Source of the DNA: Acidimicrobiaceae bacterium
Lineage (GTDB): Bacteria > Actinomycetota > Acidimicrobiia > Acidimicrobiales > Poriferisodalaceae
Reading direction: 5' to 3'
DNA length: 64,000 nucleotides
Assembly (NCBI GenBank): GCA_905182565.1
Contig: CAJJCB010000018.1
Location: forward strand, 1-64,000
The notes below the pieces were generated by a model, which saw nothing but the letters and a program-made list of their open reading frames with translations, made no database searches and was not told the DNA's origin. Made by a program: the position numbers and the translations under genes. Each line of letters begins with the position of its first letter. Position 1 is the first letter of the stretch. This document shows positions 1 through 8,008 of the stretch, piece after piece.

Positions 1-981
1 AACATTCATTTGCTGCAAGGCTTGGGTTCACCAAATGGTTTGGCTGTTTATGACAAGGTTAACGAAGAGTGCATTCCGCATCCTTTCTACCTTTCGGGAC
101 ACCCTGCCTGGGGCGATCCAGTTAAGCATCCTTGGACCACCAGCTACCAGATGTCATACTCAACCGAAGCTGTGCTTTGGGGCACCTGGATTAAAGTCAA
201 CCTTGCTGACGAACTGCCAGTTAAGGTTGCCGGTTTGGTGATGGACAACGACTTCGGTCTTGCCTATGAAATGGGCTTCGAGTCTTATGTCGAGAACAAC
301 CCTGACGTAGTGTCGGAATTCCTTCCGGTTCGCCATGACCCGGCTGCTCCAACGCTCACCAACGAGGTGACCACCATCGCGGCGTTTGACCCTGCTGTGT
401 TCATTTCGATGACCGCTGGCAACCCGTGTCTGTTGGCAATCCAAGAAGTAGAAGGATCGGGTCTTTATGACCGTCTGTCAGCAGCATTCACTCCTTCGGT
501 ATGTAAAGGTATTGCTGCATACATGGCTCCTGCCGGCGATGCAGCTCATAATTACTGGATTGTTGGTGGTGGCGCTAAAGACACCACTGACAGCGTAAAG
601 ATGAAGGAACCTTTCATCAAATTTGCACGTGACCTGATAAGTGACTATGGCGAAGATGCCGGTATTTCATTAACAGGCGAAGGTATCTTCCGTGGATATG
701 CGTTCACTGAAGCCTTCCGAATTGCTGATGCGCTTCCTGGAGGAATGAGCAGAACTAACCTGATGCTTGCGCTGCGTAACTTTAAGATCTATCACCCAGG
801 TCTTCTAGAAGGTTTAACTATGGAACTAAACGGTAACGTAGACGCTTTCGTAGTTGAAGGTTCTGAGTACAGCCAGTTTGATGCTACGAACCAAACGTGG
901 GTAATGGTTGGCGATATTGTTGACGCAAACGGCGGAACGCCGAACTGTGCGTGGGACAAAGCCAACGGTGGTTGCCGCTAA
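1..981 (+). CDS. Branched-chain amino acid-type ABC substrate-binding protein (LivK-like), 5' truncated by window edge
   Basis: The reading frame is open from base 1, so the N-terminus and any signal peptide lie outside the window; 326 residues plus the stop are visible. The visible part looks like the periplasmic binding protein type I fold (Peripla_BP_6), as in LivK/AmiC-like receptors: alternating hydrophobic strands such as VAGLVMDNDFGLAYEMGF, a second-lobe start near AAFDPAVFISMTAG, and a C-terminal stretch with RTNLMLALRNF followed by a strand reporting on the ligand. It would bind a small amide or amino acid outside the membrane and pass it to a LivHM-type permease. Permease genes of that family occur at 40.4-42.5 kb but not next to it. 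A strong hairpin follows the stop. Family-level call only; ligand unknown. Confidence 0.75.
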   Translation, partial: NIHLLQGLGSPNGLAVYDKVNEECIPHPFYLSGHPAWGDPVKHPWTTSYQMSYSTEAVLWGTWIKVNLADELPVKVAGLVMDNDFGLAYEMGFESYVENNPDVVSEFLPVRHDPAAPTLTNEVTTIAAFDPAVFISMTAGNPCLLAIQEVEGSGLYDRLSAAFTPSVCKGIAAYMAPAGDAAHNYWIVGGGAKDTTDSVKMKEPFIKFARDLISDYGEDAGISLTGEGIFRGYAFTEAFRIADALPGGMSRTNLMLALRNFKIYHPGLLEGLTMELNGNVDAFVVEGSEYSQFDATNQTWVMVGDIVDANGGTPNCAWDKANGGCR

Positions 982-1007
982 AGGTAAGGCATAATCGCAT
1001 CAGATAA

Positions 1008-1130
1008 CTAGATGCAAAAACGTTATAAAGATACAAAGAGGAACCGCTGGATCACGATCCGGCGGTTCCTCTTTCAATTATCGGGTCTCAGCAATTTACC
1101 CAAATAGCCACTGCCTTATAATATTTCTTG
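1008..1130 (+). repeat. Direct repeat copy A (about 120 bp, contains hairpin)
   Basis: This stretch matches 1838-1957 at a constant offset of 830 bp. The match starts at CTAGAT, is strongest through the hairpin at 1035-1074, and fades after the TGCCT(T/C)ATAA region. The two copies bracket the small lipoprotein gene, so each gene here ends in the same 3' module. It looks like a duplicated terminator segment, or a duplication that included the upstream gene end. Confidence 0.75.
1035..1074 (+). terminator. Long hairpin, probable Rho-independent terminator of the LivK-like gene
   Basis: A 13-bp perfect outer stem (AAAGAGGAACCGC against its reverse complement) continues through a T-G wobble into GGAT/ATCC around a 4-nt loop. 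It lies 54 bp after the stop codon of the binding-protein gene. The arm ends in CTCTTT, giving only a short T tract. The A-rich left arm could make it act in both directions. Confidence 0.75.
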
Positions 1131-1339
1131 TTTTTTGGCTATCTCCGTTAACTTCAACTCGAGCTGGTTTTGCGGCTGCGACTGCATTTACTAGTATTAC
1201 TTTGGTGTGTGACCCAGTTAAAGACTGTTCGACATGCCAGACTGGATCCATAATGAGCGAACCTCGGTAGGTGTGGCGGGACTTCACTATTAGCAACGCA
1301 GTGACCGTAGGTAATCCAACAACAGAAAGAGAAATAACC

Positions 1340-1753
1340 ATGAAGCGATATATAGCGCTGTTAATGGGTCTTGTAATGGTCTTAGTCGCTGGCTGTACTA
1401 GCCAGGCCGACGTGGTGTCCAGGAATTTATCGACTGCGGCAGAAGAGTTCGAGATCAGTAGGCGGATTGTGATGTTCAATGGGATTACCGATAATTACCT
1501 TTTGAGTATCGAAGGACGCTGTTCTATTGAGGTTGATGCATTGGACAATCAACTGGAGGTAACCTGCAAGGTCGGCCCAAAAGCTTTCGAAAAGCACTTT
1601 CTTGGTCTGTCTGACAATGTGTCCTACCTCGTCGAGCAGCTTCAACCTGTTGCCGCAAACGAGTTCCGGACACGAGTGGTCTTCAGGCCTCAGACAATCC
1701 TTCCGGACATCGACCTTAAAACGTCGTCTAATGATAATAATGACGTTGAGTAA
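1340..1753 (+). CDS. Small predicted lipoprotein, function unknown
   Basis: The ATG at 1340 is chosen over an upstream in-frame start at 1271 because it gives a clean lipoprotein signal: MKR, a hydrophobic stretch to about residue 17, then the lipobox VAGC with Cys19. The mature part (about 118 residues) is soluble and mixed alpha/beta, with two Cys in RCSIEVDALDNQLEVTCKVG that could form a disulfide, and an acidic, Asn/Asp-rich C-terminus. No family is recognised. It sits alone between the two copies of the hairpin repeat, so it is probably a monocistronic surface lipoprotein. The reverse-strand ORF across 1096-1479 is a shadow. Confidence 0.6.
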   Translation: MKRYIALLMGLVMVLVAGCTSQADVVSRNLSTAAEEFEISRRIVMFNGITDNYLLSIEGRCSIEVDALDNQLEVTCKVGPKAFEKHFLGLSDNVSYLVEQLQPVAANEFRTRVVFRPQTILPDIDLKTSSNDNNDVE

Positions 1754-1837
1754 ACTTTGTCATCGTGGCGAGCCAGGTGAGATTGGTGCTGGTGCCGTGA
1801 GCTTCATCGTTTTCGGTGGTGAAAAGGTTTCCTCTTT

Positions 1838-1957
1838 CTAGATACAAAAATATGATAAAGGTACAAAGAGGAACCGCTGGATCACGATTCGGCGGTTCTT
1901 CTTTTAATTGTTGAGTCCCGCTATTCCCCCAGATAGGCAATGCCTCATAACATTTAT
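1838..1957 (+). repeat. Direct repeat copy B (about 120 bp, contains hairpin)
   Basis: Second copy of the 1008-1130 repeat. It has diverged by scattered substitutions, for example CCGG to TCGG in the hairpin and TCGGGTCTCA to TTGAGTCCCG after it. Synteny of the flanks inside the repeat shows a duplication rather than convergent hairpins. Confidence 0.75.
1865..1904 (+). terminator. Hairpin, probable bidirectional terminator
   Basis: Same hairpin as at 1035-1074 with a few changes; the right arm ends in TTCTTCTTTT, a better T tract than copy A. It follows the lipoprotein stop by 111 bp and lies 143 bp beyond the 3' end of the minus-strand operon ending at 2048. It could therefore stop transcription from both sides. 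Confidence 0.7.
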
Positions 1958-2047
1958 GTTCGGATCACCGTTGTCGGAGCTAAATCAGTTCTGCTTGGGT
2001 AGGTCACCACAGCTTGATTGCTACCTAATAACAGCGACCTGCTAGTT

Positions 2048-2425
2048 CTAGGTCCGTTTGTATGAAAACGAGTAAACAGATCCTTCGTGGAAGTTTTGCG
2101 TCCAGTTCTCTGGGATCATTTCTTGGGTGTTGAGCAGGCTATGAAGTTCTCTTAAACCTTCGCGCATCTGGATCACAAATTCGGCTTCCGGATACCCTGA
2201 AACTGCAGATGCTCTTTGAGAGGTAATGATTTCGACTTGGTGGTCGGTGTCGTATCTGGCTTGTAATTTTTTGGTTACTCTGGCTTCACCGTATTTGCCT
2301 CGATGTAGGAAGGTTAGGACATCTGTTTCGCCATCTGCTCTTAGGTGATATTTTACGAGGATTTTATTTCCGGTGCTTTTACCGTGATTGTCCCACTTGG
2401 CTTCTGATTCCATGGCTTCTTTCAT
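2048..2425 (-). CDS. Conserved-looking hypothetical protein, 125 aa
   Basis: No family is recognised. A longer reading from 2593 would run into the oxygenase gene, so the ATG at 2425 is chosen; it directly follows the same ~32 nt leader that precedes the oxygenase start at 3329. The protein is soluble, with a beta-rich N-terminal half (NKILVKYHLRADGETDVLTF) and a helical, acidic C-terminal part ending in aromatic residues. There is no signal peptide or membrane segment. It is the last gene of a minus-strand run: acyl-CoA dehydrogenase, oxygenase, this gene. Co-expression with the oxygenase is likely from spacing; function unknown. Confidence 0.55.
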   Translation of the reverse strand: MKEAMESEAKWDNHGKSTGNKILVKYHLRADGETDVLTFLHRGKYGEARVTKKLQARYDTDHQVEIITSQRASAVSGYPEAEFVIQMREGLRELHSLLNTQEMIPENWTQNFHEGSVYSFSYKRT

Positions 2426-2457
2426 AGCAGGCTCTCTAACGATTAGTCTTAAATACT
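2426..2457 (-). repeat. Intercistronic leader repeat, copy 1
   Basis: The 32 nt directly upstream of the ATG at 2425 match the 32 nt directly upstream of the ATG at 3329 at 27 positions. Both end in GAGCCTGCT immediately before ATG. The block occupies most of the 46-nt gap to the preceding stop codon. It may be a duplicated translation-initiation or regulatory element. Confidence 0.7.
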
Positions 2458-2471
2458 TTGTTGAGGTTGGT

Positions 2472-3329
2472 TTAGGTGCCTTCGCCGCGTAGCTCGCGTA
2501 GACGTTCCTGCAGGTAGGAATCTGCTGTATAGCGGTCAGACAAAATAACGTCTGGGTTGGGATGGCAGAACAGCGGCAGGCTAATTCGACCAATGGTCTT
2601 GTCGACGCCTTCCGGGTTCACGACGCGATGGGTGGTGGACGGGAAGTAGCCCCCCGAGGCTTCCTGCAACATGTCTCCGATGTTGACGATCAGGTTGCCG
2701 AAATCACAAGGCACCTCCAACCACGACCCATCCTTTGCCAAAACCTGTAAGCCCGGTTCGTTGGATGCGGGCAAGATGGTAATCAGGTTGATGTCTTCAT
2801 GCCCCGCAGCTCGGATCGCTGCGGGTTCTTCCTCACCAGTCAATGGTGGGTAATGCAAAATGCGCAGTACGTGCTTTCGACTGCCCTCGATCATGTCTGA
2901 CAGTCGCTGGCTGTAGAGGACACTGACTTCTGGTGGTGACTCGTCTTCAATCCACTGCAGCAACTCCACCGTGAGTGTCATAGCACTCTCGTAATACGAC
3001 TGAACATCGGGCCGTAGGTCGTCAGGGCATACATCACCGGAGTAGAAGTGAAAGAACTCCTTGAGGTCCTTGATCGTGTTGCCTTTGGCTGTCTCAGACA
3101 TGGACTGCGGATAGAAACCGCCGGAGCCATTGTCTTGAACCTTAAAATCATTCTTGCGCTCTTCACTAAAAAAAGTACGCCACTGTTCATAGATACCTTG
3201 GACCTGACTCTGATGCAGCGGATGGTTTTTTAAGACGCCAAAGCCGGTTTCACGCAAAGAGCGAACAAAACCCTGCTTTGCGTTGGGGCTGTTGTAATCG
3301 ACTGCGACGAGCGGCGTGATTTTATTCAT
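2472..3329 (-). CDS. Isopenicillin N synthase-like 2-oxoglutarate/Fe(II) oxygenase
   Basis: At 285 aa this is usual for the IPNS/2OG-Fe(II) family. An N-terminal DIOX_N-like part has GFGVLKNHPL near residue 30. The double-stranded beta-helix core carries the iron triad as GHEDINLITIL (His and Asp) and TTHRVVNPEG (distal His), and the co-substrate-binding Arg-x-Ser as RISLPLF. It should be a cytosolic O2-dependent hydroxylase or desaturase acting on a small molecule; substrate unknown. It lies 43 nt after the acyl-CoA dehydrogenase and 46 nt before a hypothetical gene, with the same leader in both gaps. Its base composition (about 54% G+C by hand count) is above both neighbours (about 42-43%), which hints at separate acquisition. 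Confidence 0.85.
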   Translation of the reverse strand: MNKITPLVAVDYNSPNAKQGFVRSLRETGFGVLKNHPLHQSQVQGIYEQWRTFFSEERKNDFKVQDNGSGGFYPQSMSETAKGNTIKDLKEFFHFYSGDVCPDDLRPDVQSYYESAMTLTVELLQWIEDESPPEVSVLYSQRLSDMIEGSRKHVLRILHYPPLTGEEEPAAIRAAGHEDINLITILPASNEPGLQVLAKDGSWLEVPCDFGNLIVNIGDMLQEASGGYFPSTTHRVVNPEGVDKTIGRISLPLFCHPNPDVILSDRYTADSYLQERLRELRGEGT

Positions 3330-3361
3330 AGCAGGCTCCCTAATGATTGGTCTAAAATATT
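3330..3361 (-). repeat. Intercistronic leader repeat, copy 2
   Basis: Partner of the 2426-2457 element, in the same position relative to the ATG of the oxygenase gene. The shared part includes a TAATC(A/G)TTAG core and GGGAGCCTGCT next to the start codon, which contains the only purine-rich ribosome-binding-like sequence. Confidence 0.7.
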
Positions 3362-3372
3362 TTTAGAGATGA

Positions 3373-4530
3373 CTATTCGGCCAGTAAGGCTCTACTAATA
3401 ACAAGTTTTTGAATCTCACTAGTACCCTCTCCAATAATCATTAATGGAGCGTCACGATAATATCGCTCGACCGGGTACTCACTTGTGAAACCATTACCAC
3501 CATGGATTCGCATCGCGTCTAACGCAAGCTCACTCGCTGTCTCAGAAGCAAACAGTTTGGCCATGCCTGCAGCGAGGTCAACTCGTTCACCTGCATCAGC
3601 TTTTCGTGCAGCCTCAAAGGTAAGTAATTTAGCTGCCTCCAATTTAGTAGCCATCTCAGCAAGCCTGAAAGCTATAGCTTGGTGTTGAGAAATTGGTCGT
3701 CCAAAAGCTTCTCTCTCTTTCGCATAAGAGAGTGCAGCATCGTAGGCGGCTTGCGCAACACCTACCCCGCGTGCAGCAACATTAATTCGGCCTAACTCGA
3801 GAGCAGAAAGAGCCCATCTAAGGCCATTTCCAATACCATTTTGTCCACCAAGCAACTCGGTTGCAGAAATTCTGTGATCTACATAAGACATCTCTACAGT
3901 TTCAAGCCCTCGATAACCTAACTTCTTAATTTTTTTGCTAATAGAGATACCACCGCTTTTCTCACCCGGTGTTTTTTCAACAATGAAACAAGTAATTCCA
4001 CCAGCGCCCTCATCATCTGCTGGAACCCGTGCGAGTAATGCAACTACTCCCGCTTTTTCCCCATTAGTTACCCACATTTTTGTGCCGTTGATAATCCACT
4101 CATCGCCATCAGGTTTTGCCTGACAACGCAAAGCAGCTGCATCAGACCCACTATCTGGTTCAGACAATGAGAAGCAACCGCGCAAATCACCGGTCGCCAT
4201 TGCTGGTAGCCATCGCTGTTTCTGAACATCGGTACCAAATTGAGCAATCAATTTCGCGCAGATTAAGTGACTATTAATTACGCCCGCAAGAGACATCCAG
4301 CCTCGAGACAGTTCTACTATCACTCGAACGTAGGTCGAATTATCTAGTTCAAGCCCACCGTATTCCTCAGGAATTGTGGCCCCGAAAAGACCAAATTCAG
4401 CCATTTGCAAGACCATATCGGTCGGATAGATATCGGGCAGTTCAAACTCGGATGCATGGGGTATGACTTCGCTATCAACCCAAGTTCTCAATGTCGATAT
4501 CATCTCATCTGCTAAACCAACTTCGGTCAT
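3373..4530 (-). CDS. Acyl-CoA dehydrogenase
   Basis: FAD flavoenzyme that introduces the alpha-beta double bond into acyl-CoA. At 385 aa it has the full three-domain layout: helical N-domain, middle beta domain with CFSLSEPDSGSDAAALR and MWVTNGEKA, and C-terminal helical domain with REAFGRPISQHQAIAFRLAEM. The catalytic Glu is in the usual place in MIIGEGTSEIQKL near residue 370. Resemblance is to the short/branched-chain and butyryl-CoA type. It is the first gene of the minus-strand run and is divergent from the F420-type oxidoreductase at 4617, sharing an 86-bp promoter region. Acyl chain preference cannot be read from the sequence. Confidence 0.9.
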   Translation of the reverse strand: MTEVGLADEMISTLRTWVDSEVIPHASEFELPDIYPTDMVLQMAEFGLFGATIPEEYGGLELDNSTYVRVIVELSRGWMSLAGVINSHLICAKLIAQFGTDVQKQRWLPAMATGDLRGCFSLSEPDSGSDAAALRCQAKPDGDEWIINGTKMWVTNGEKAGVVALLARVPADDEGAGGITCFIVEKTPGEKSGGISISKKIKKLGYRGLETVEMSYVDHRISATELLGGQNGIGNGLRWALSALELGRINVAARGVGVAQAAYDAALSYAKEREAFGRPISQHQAIAFRLAEMATKLEAAKLLTFEAARKADAGERVDLAAGMAKLFASETASELALDAMRIHGGNGFTSEYPVERYYRDAPLMIIGEGTSEIQKLVISRALLAE

Positions 4531-4616
4531 TTTCTACCTCCAGCATGACAGATCTATATTCTGTATCTATGATCCTAATGAGCAAATACCGAACGTCTCG
4601 ATTGGAAGAAGCCTAA

Positions 4617-5666
4617 ATGAAAATTTCTATGGCAATTGGTGCAGGCGCGAGTCTAAATCCCCAGAGTTTGGCAAAAACAGTACAAGATCTAGAAAGCGCT
4701 GGAGTGGATCTGGTGTGGGGCGGAGAAATTTATGGATACGACTTAGTATCGACTCTGGCTTTTATCGCAGGTAAAACAAAATCTATGGAACTGATGACGG
4801 GAATTTTGCCGGTCTATTCGCGAACTCCATCTTTGATAGCGCAGACAGCCATTACGATTGACGCATTATCTGAAGGTCGTTTCGTTCTTGGTTTAGGTAC
4901 CTCCGGGCCACAAGTGATCGAAGGTTGGCACGGTGTTCCTTACAGCAAACCCCTTGGGCTAACTCGGGACGTAATTAATATTTGCCGAAAAGTTTGGTCA
5001 GGAGAGAAAGTAGAGCATGAAGGTCGTGCCTACAACCTTCCTCTATCCGAAGGTGAAGGAACAGGCTTAGGTAAAGCTCTTAGGCTTATGTGTAAGCCAC
5101 TAAGACAAGATATACCGATCGCCGTAGCGGCTATCGGCCCGAAAAACGTCGAAATGACTGCTGAACTTGCCAACGTATGGCAACCAATACATTTCCTCCC
5201 TGAAAAATTTCATGAAGTATGGGGTGAATCGCTACATGCAGGAAAAGCGAAGAGAGCCAGTGACTTAGGTGATCTTAAAATAATTGCCGGCGGTACTGTT
5301 GCGCTCGGCAAAGGACCCAGCGTAGACGTAGCTCGAAAAGCAGTGAGAGACAACGTTGGATTTTATGTTGGGGGTATGGGTGCTCGAGACAAAAATTTCT
5401 ACAATGATCTTTTCAAGCGATACGGATATGAAGAGGAAGCAGCATCAATCCAGGACTTATTCTTAAGCGGTAAGCGTGAGGAAGCTTTTGCTGCGGTTCC
5501 AGATGAATACGTTGATAGAGCAAGCCTTACTGGTGATGAAGGACATGTTCGTGAAAGAATTCAGGTTTACAAAGATGTTGGCGTCACCTACTTAGATATT
5601 AATATTCCGGCTGGCACAGAGAACCCGCTGGAAGTAATTGAAAAAGTGAAAGCGTGGGCCGAATAG
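4617..5666 (+). CDS. LLM-class F420-dependent oxidoreductase (Rv3520c-like)
   Basis: Bacterial luciferase-like TIM-barrel flavoprotein, 349 aa. Typical family marks are the N-terminal MKISMAIGAG, the barrel strand and helix SEGRFVLGLGTSGPQVIEGW, TRDVINICRKVWSGE, and the C-terminal VTYLDINIPAG seen in the Rv3520c-type subgroup. Such enzymes use F420 or FMN to reduce or oxidise small hydrophobic or CoA-linked substrates; which cofactor and substrate apply is inference. The stop overlaps the region of the YbaK-type gene, whose ATG is 6 nt further on. First gene of a plus-strand run reaching the MFS carrier at 7481. Confidence 0.85.
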   Translation: MKISMAIGAGASLNPQSLAKTVQDLESAGVDLVWGGEIYGYDLVSTLAFIAGKTKSMELMTGILPVYSRTPSLIAQTAITIDALSEGRFVLGLGTSGPQVIEGWHGVPYSKPLGLTRDVINICRKVWSGEKVEHEGRAYNLPLSEGEGTGLGKALRLMCKPLRQDIPIAVAAIGPKNVEMTAELANVWQPIHFLPEKFHEVWGESLHAGKAKRASDLGDLKIIAGGTVALGKGPSVDVARKAVRDNVGFYVGGMGARDKNFYNDLFKRYGYEEEAASIQDLFLSGKREEAFAAVPDEYVDRASLTGDEGHVRERIQVYKDVGVTYLDINIPAGTENPLEVIEKVKAWAE

Positions 5667-5671
5667 AGCGC

Positions 5672-6145
5672 ATGGCACAAAGAATGGGCGCGAATATTCG
5701 GTTCGTTCACGCTGTTAGAGCGGCAGGTCTAGAACCGGTTATCCAAAATTTAGCCAAAGATACGAGAACTGCTATTGAAGCGGCTTCTGTTTTGGGCTGT
5801 GAACTCGAACAAATAGTGAAGTCTTTAGTTTTCGTTTGTGGTGAAAATTTTTTGTTAGTGCTTACGGCAGGTTCTAATAAAGTTAACGAAAGTAAGTTAA
5901 GCGAGGTAATGGGAGAACCAGTAGAGCGAGCTTCACCAACTCAAGTAAGGGAAGCAACCGGTTACGCCATCGGTGGAGTGCCTCCGATCGGGCACACTAA
6001 AAAGCTTAAATGTTTATTCGACCCACTACTGCTAAGCAACGAAACCGTTTACGGAGCTGCCGGAACACCATCAAGTGTTTTCGCCATCTCGAGTTCAACC
6101 TTGCTTGATCTGACGGCCGGGTCAATCGAGCAATTCACAGAGTGA
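5672..6145 (+). CDS. YbaK/EbsC-type aminoacyl-tRNA deacylase family protein
   Basis: A 157-aa protein of the YbaK/ProX editing-domain fold, which hydrolyses mischarged tRNAs such as Cys-tRNA(Pro) or Ala-tRNA(Pro). Family features visible are the conserved Lys in EQIVKSLVFVCG and the loop GYAIGGVPPIGHTKKL near residue 105, then a FAISSSTLLDLT tail. An in-frame GTG at 5654 would overlap the upstream gene; the ATG at 5672 places the protein at the usual length. Fits a stand-alone tRNA-quality enzyme that happens to sit in a metabolic run. Confidence 0.85.
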   Translation: MAQRMGANIRFVHAVRAAGLEPVIQNLAKDTRTAIEAASVLGCELEQIVKSLVFVCGENFLLVLTAGSNKVNESKLSEVMGEPVERASPTQVREATGYAIGGVPPIGHTKKLKCLFDPLLLSNETVYGAAGTPSSVFAISSSTLLDLTAGSIEQFTE

Positions 6146-6176
6146 CTAAAATTATCGAATCGCAAAGCTTTAAAGA

Positions 6177-7481
6177 ATGAGGAAACTAAGAAACCCTAAG
6201 TCGCTTCGCCATCTGCGAGTTGTCGAGTTTTTTCTGGCTCCCGACGGAAAGCTTTATGAAGGCTGGAAAACTGTCTTAGCCTCTGCGGCGGTAGTTTTTT
6301 TTGCAGTTGGTTCTGTTGTGTACGGTCTAGGCGTAATTTTTGAACCGTTACGAAATGAGCTGGGCTGGAGCACACTAGTTGTTTCTATTGGATTCTCTCT
6401 TAGGTCAGAAGTTGGAGGTGTAGCCGCTCCTTTCGTTGGCGCTGCTCTCGACCGTTACGGTGTTCTTCCGGTGGTCCGATTAGGGATAGGAACATCAGCA
6501 ATCGGTGTCTTGCTACTTTCGTATGCTCGCTCCCATTGGGTTTTTTTTACAGCAGTGACCTTACTAGCTCTAGGTACCACGGCAGCCGGTGGACAAGTCG
6601 GCCACTTTGCAACAGCGAGTTGGTTTCGTGCACGTCGAGCTAGAGCTATGTCTCTGATGACATTGGGAGGCGCGTTAGGCGGCATTTTTTCATTCTTAAT
6701 GGCATTAGGAGTAGAGGCAGTCGGTTGGAGAAACACATTGCGAGGTTTGGCGCTTGTAATTCTTCTATTCGGCTTTCCACTATCAAGGCGGATTCGCTCA
6801 CGGCCTGAAGGTCACCATCAGCCCTTAGATGGCATATTGGTATGCGACACTAAACAAAAAACAGATAAGCGAGAATGGAATATTCCTTATCGGCGAGCAA
6901 TCAGATCAAGCTCATTCAAGTACTTAGTTTGTTGGAACTTATTCATAGATTTCGGCCGTCTAGCCTACCTAACGCATCTTGTCGCCTTCATAGACCGAGA
7001 TTTGGGTGCGGCACCAATCATGGCAGGTTTATCATTAACAATTTCGACCGGATCATCCCTTATCGGCAGGCTCGCTGCTGGACACTTTGCGGACCGGTGT
7101 GCCATGAATGTGGTGTCGGCTTTCACAACAATTCCGTTTGTTGCCGGAGTAGTAATTTTAGCTCTAGCAGTTGACCCTTGGCATGCCTATGTTGGTGCAG
7201 TGTTCGGTGGAATAGGATTCGGCGCGTCGATTCCCGTTCGCCCTGCTATGTACGTAGATTATTTTGGAATGCAAGCATTCGGTCGAATTATGGGTGCGGG
7301 CAGATTCGTTTCTACGACGGGAGGCTTTCTCGGTGCCACGATGCTCGGCTTAACCGTTGACCTCAACGATGGCTCATACAGCATGGGTTGGTGGATTGTT
7401 GCCATTTTGGTAGTTGTAAGTATCCCTTTGATCTTGATGGCTAAACCACCAGTTGAGCTTCAAAAAGAATTCGAAAATTAA
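6177..7481 (+). CDS. MFS transporter, monocarboxylate/oxalate-formate antiporter-like
   Basis: 434 aa with about 12 hydrophobic segments split by a hydrophilic central loop near residues 200-230 (RSRPEGHHQPLDG...). The motif-A-like loop between TM2 and TM3 reads GAALDRYGVLPVVRLG and its repeat in the C-half reads AAGHFADRCAM. It would move an organic acid or similar small anion by proton coupling; substrate unknown. It has an unusually long cytosolic N-terminus (about 30 residues) before TM1. A second related carrier is at 15672. Likely partner of the F420-type oxidoreductase and thioesterase around it. Confidence 0.85.
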   Translation: MRKLRNPKSLRHLRVVEFFLAPDGKLYEGWKTVLASAAVVFFAVGSVVYGLGVIFEPLRNELGWSTLVVSIGFSLRSEVGGVAAPFVGAALDRYGVLPVVRLGIGTSAIGVLLLSYARSHWVFFTAVTLLALGTTAAGGQVGHFATASWFRARRARAMSLMTLGGALGGIFSFLMALGVEAVGWRNTLRGLALVILLFGFPLSRRIRSRPEGHHQPLDGILVCDTKQKTDKREWNIPYRRAIRSSSFKYLVCWNLFIDFGRLAYLTHLVAFIDRDLGAAPIMAGLSLTISTGSSLIGRLAAGHFADRCAMNVVSAFTTIPFVAGVVILALAVDPWHAYVGAVFGGIGFGASIPVRPAMYVDYFGMQAFGRIMGAGRFVSTTGGFLGATMLGLTVDLNDGSYSMGWWIVAILVVVSIPLILMAKPPVELQKEFEN

Positions 7482-7583
7482 GGGTGATAATGAAACTGTT
7501 AATCAGGTATACAAAGTTGCATAATCATTAATAGCTTTCGTTTATACCAACTATTTTGTATCTCTTGGTTCTAATGTCGCCTC

Positions 7584-7991
7584 ATGCCCATTCATTCGAC
7601 ATCAATCGTTCCTCGTTTCGGAGAACTCGATCCATATAATCATGTAAACCATGCGGCTTACGTAGCTTATTTTGAAGCTGCTCGATGTGTAGCTCTATCG
7701 GACATTGGGATGGCTTTGCCGGACTTGAGTGATCGCGGAATTCAAATCGTTGTTACTAATCTAGAAGTTAAATTTCGTGTAGCTGCAACGGCGCGTGATT
7801 CCTTGAAGGTCTATACCGAGGTTAAAGAAATGCGACGTGCCAGTTCGATCTGGTTGCATCGTTTGGTTCGCGAGTCAGATCAAAAACTTTTAGTGGAATC
7901 AACTATTACCTTAGGGATATGCGACTCGGCTGGACGGCCTACTAGACCACCGGATGATTTGAATCTGGCGCTAAAGTTATTGTCGGGTTAG
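7584..7991 (+). CDS. 4-hydroxybenzoyl-CoA thioesterase family (YbgC/FadM-type) protein
   Basis: 135-aa single hot-dog domain. The active-site signature is FGELDPYNHVNHAAYVAYFE, with the catalytic Asp at about residue 16 and the Asn-His pair following, as in YbgC and FadM. It would hydrolyse an acyl-CoA thioester. It is separated from the MFS gene by 102 bp of AT-rich sequence that could hold a promoter, and is 17 nt upstream of the aldo/keto reductase. Confidence 0.87.
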   Translation: MPIHSTSIVPRFGELDPYNHVNHAAYVAYFEAARCVALSDIGMALPDLSDRGIQIVVTNLEVKFRVAATARDSLKVYTEVKEMRRASSIWLHRLVRESDQKLLVESTITLGICDSAGRPTRPPDDLNLALKLLSG

Positions 7992-8008
7992 GGAAAGGTT
8001 TTGTAAAT

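Noticed and set aside
1096-1479. 127-codon minus-strand ORF
   Set aside because: It overlaps the hairpin repeat and the well-supported lipoprotein gene, has no ribosome site, and lacks protein-like composition.
2426-2593. N-terminal extension of the 125-aa hypothetical protein
   Set aside because: It would run through the intercistronic leader and overlap the oxygenase gene by more than 100 bp; the ATG at 2425 follows the same leader as the neighbouring gene.
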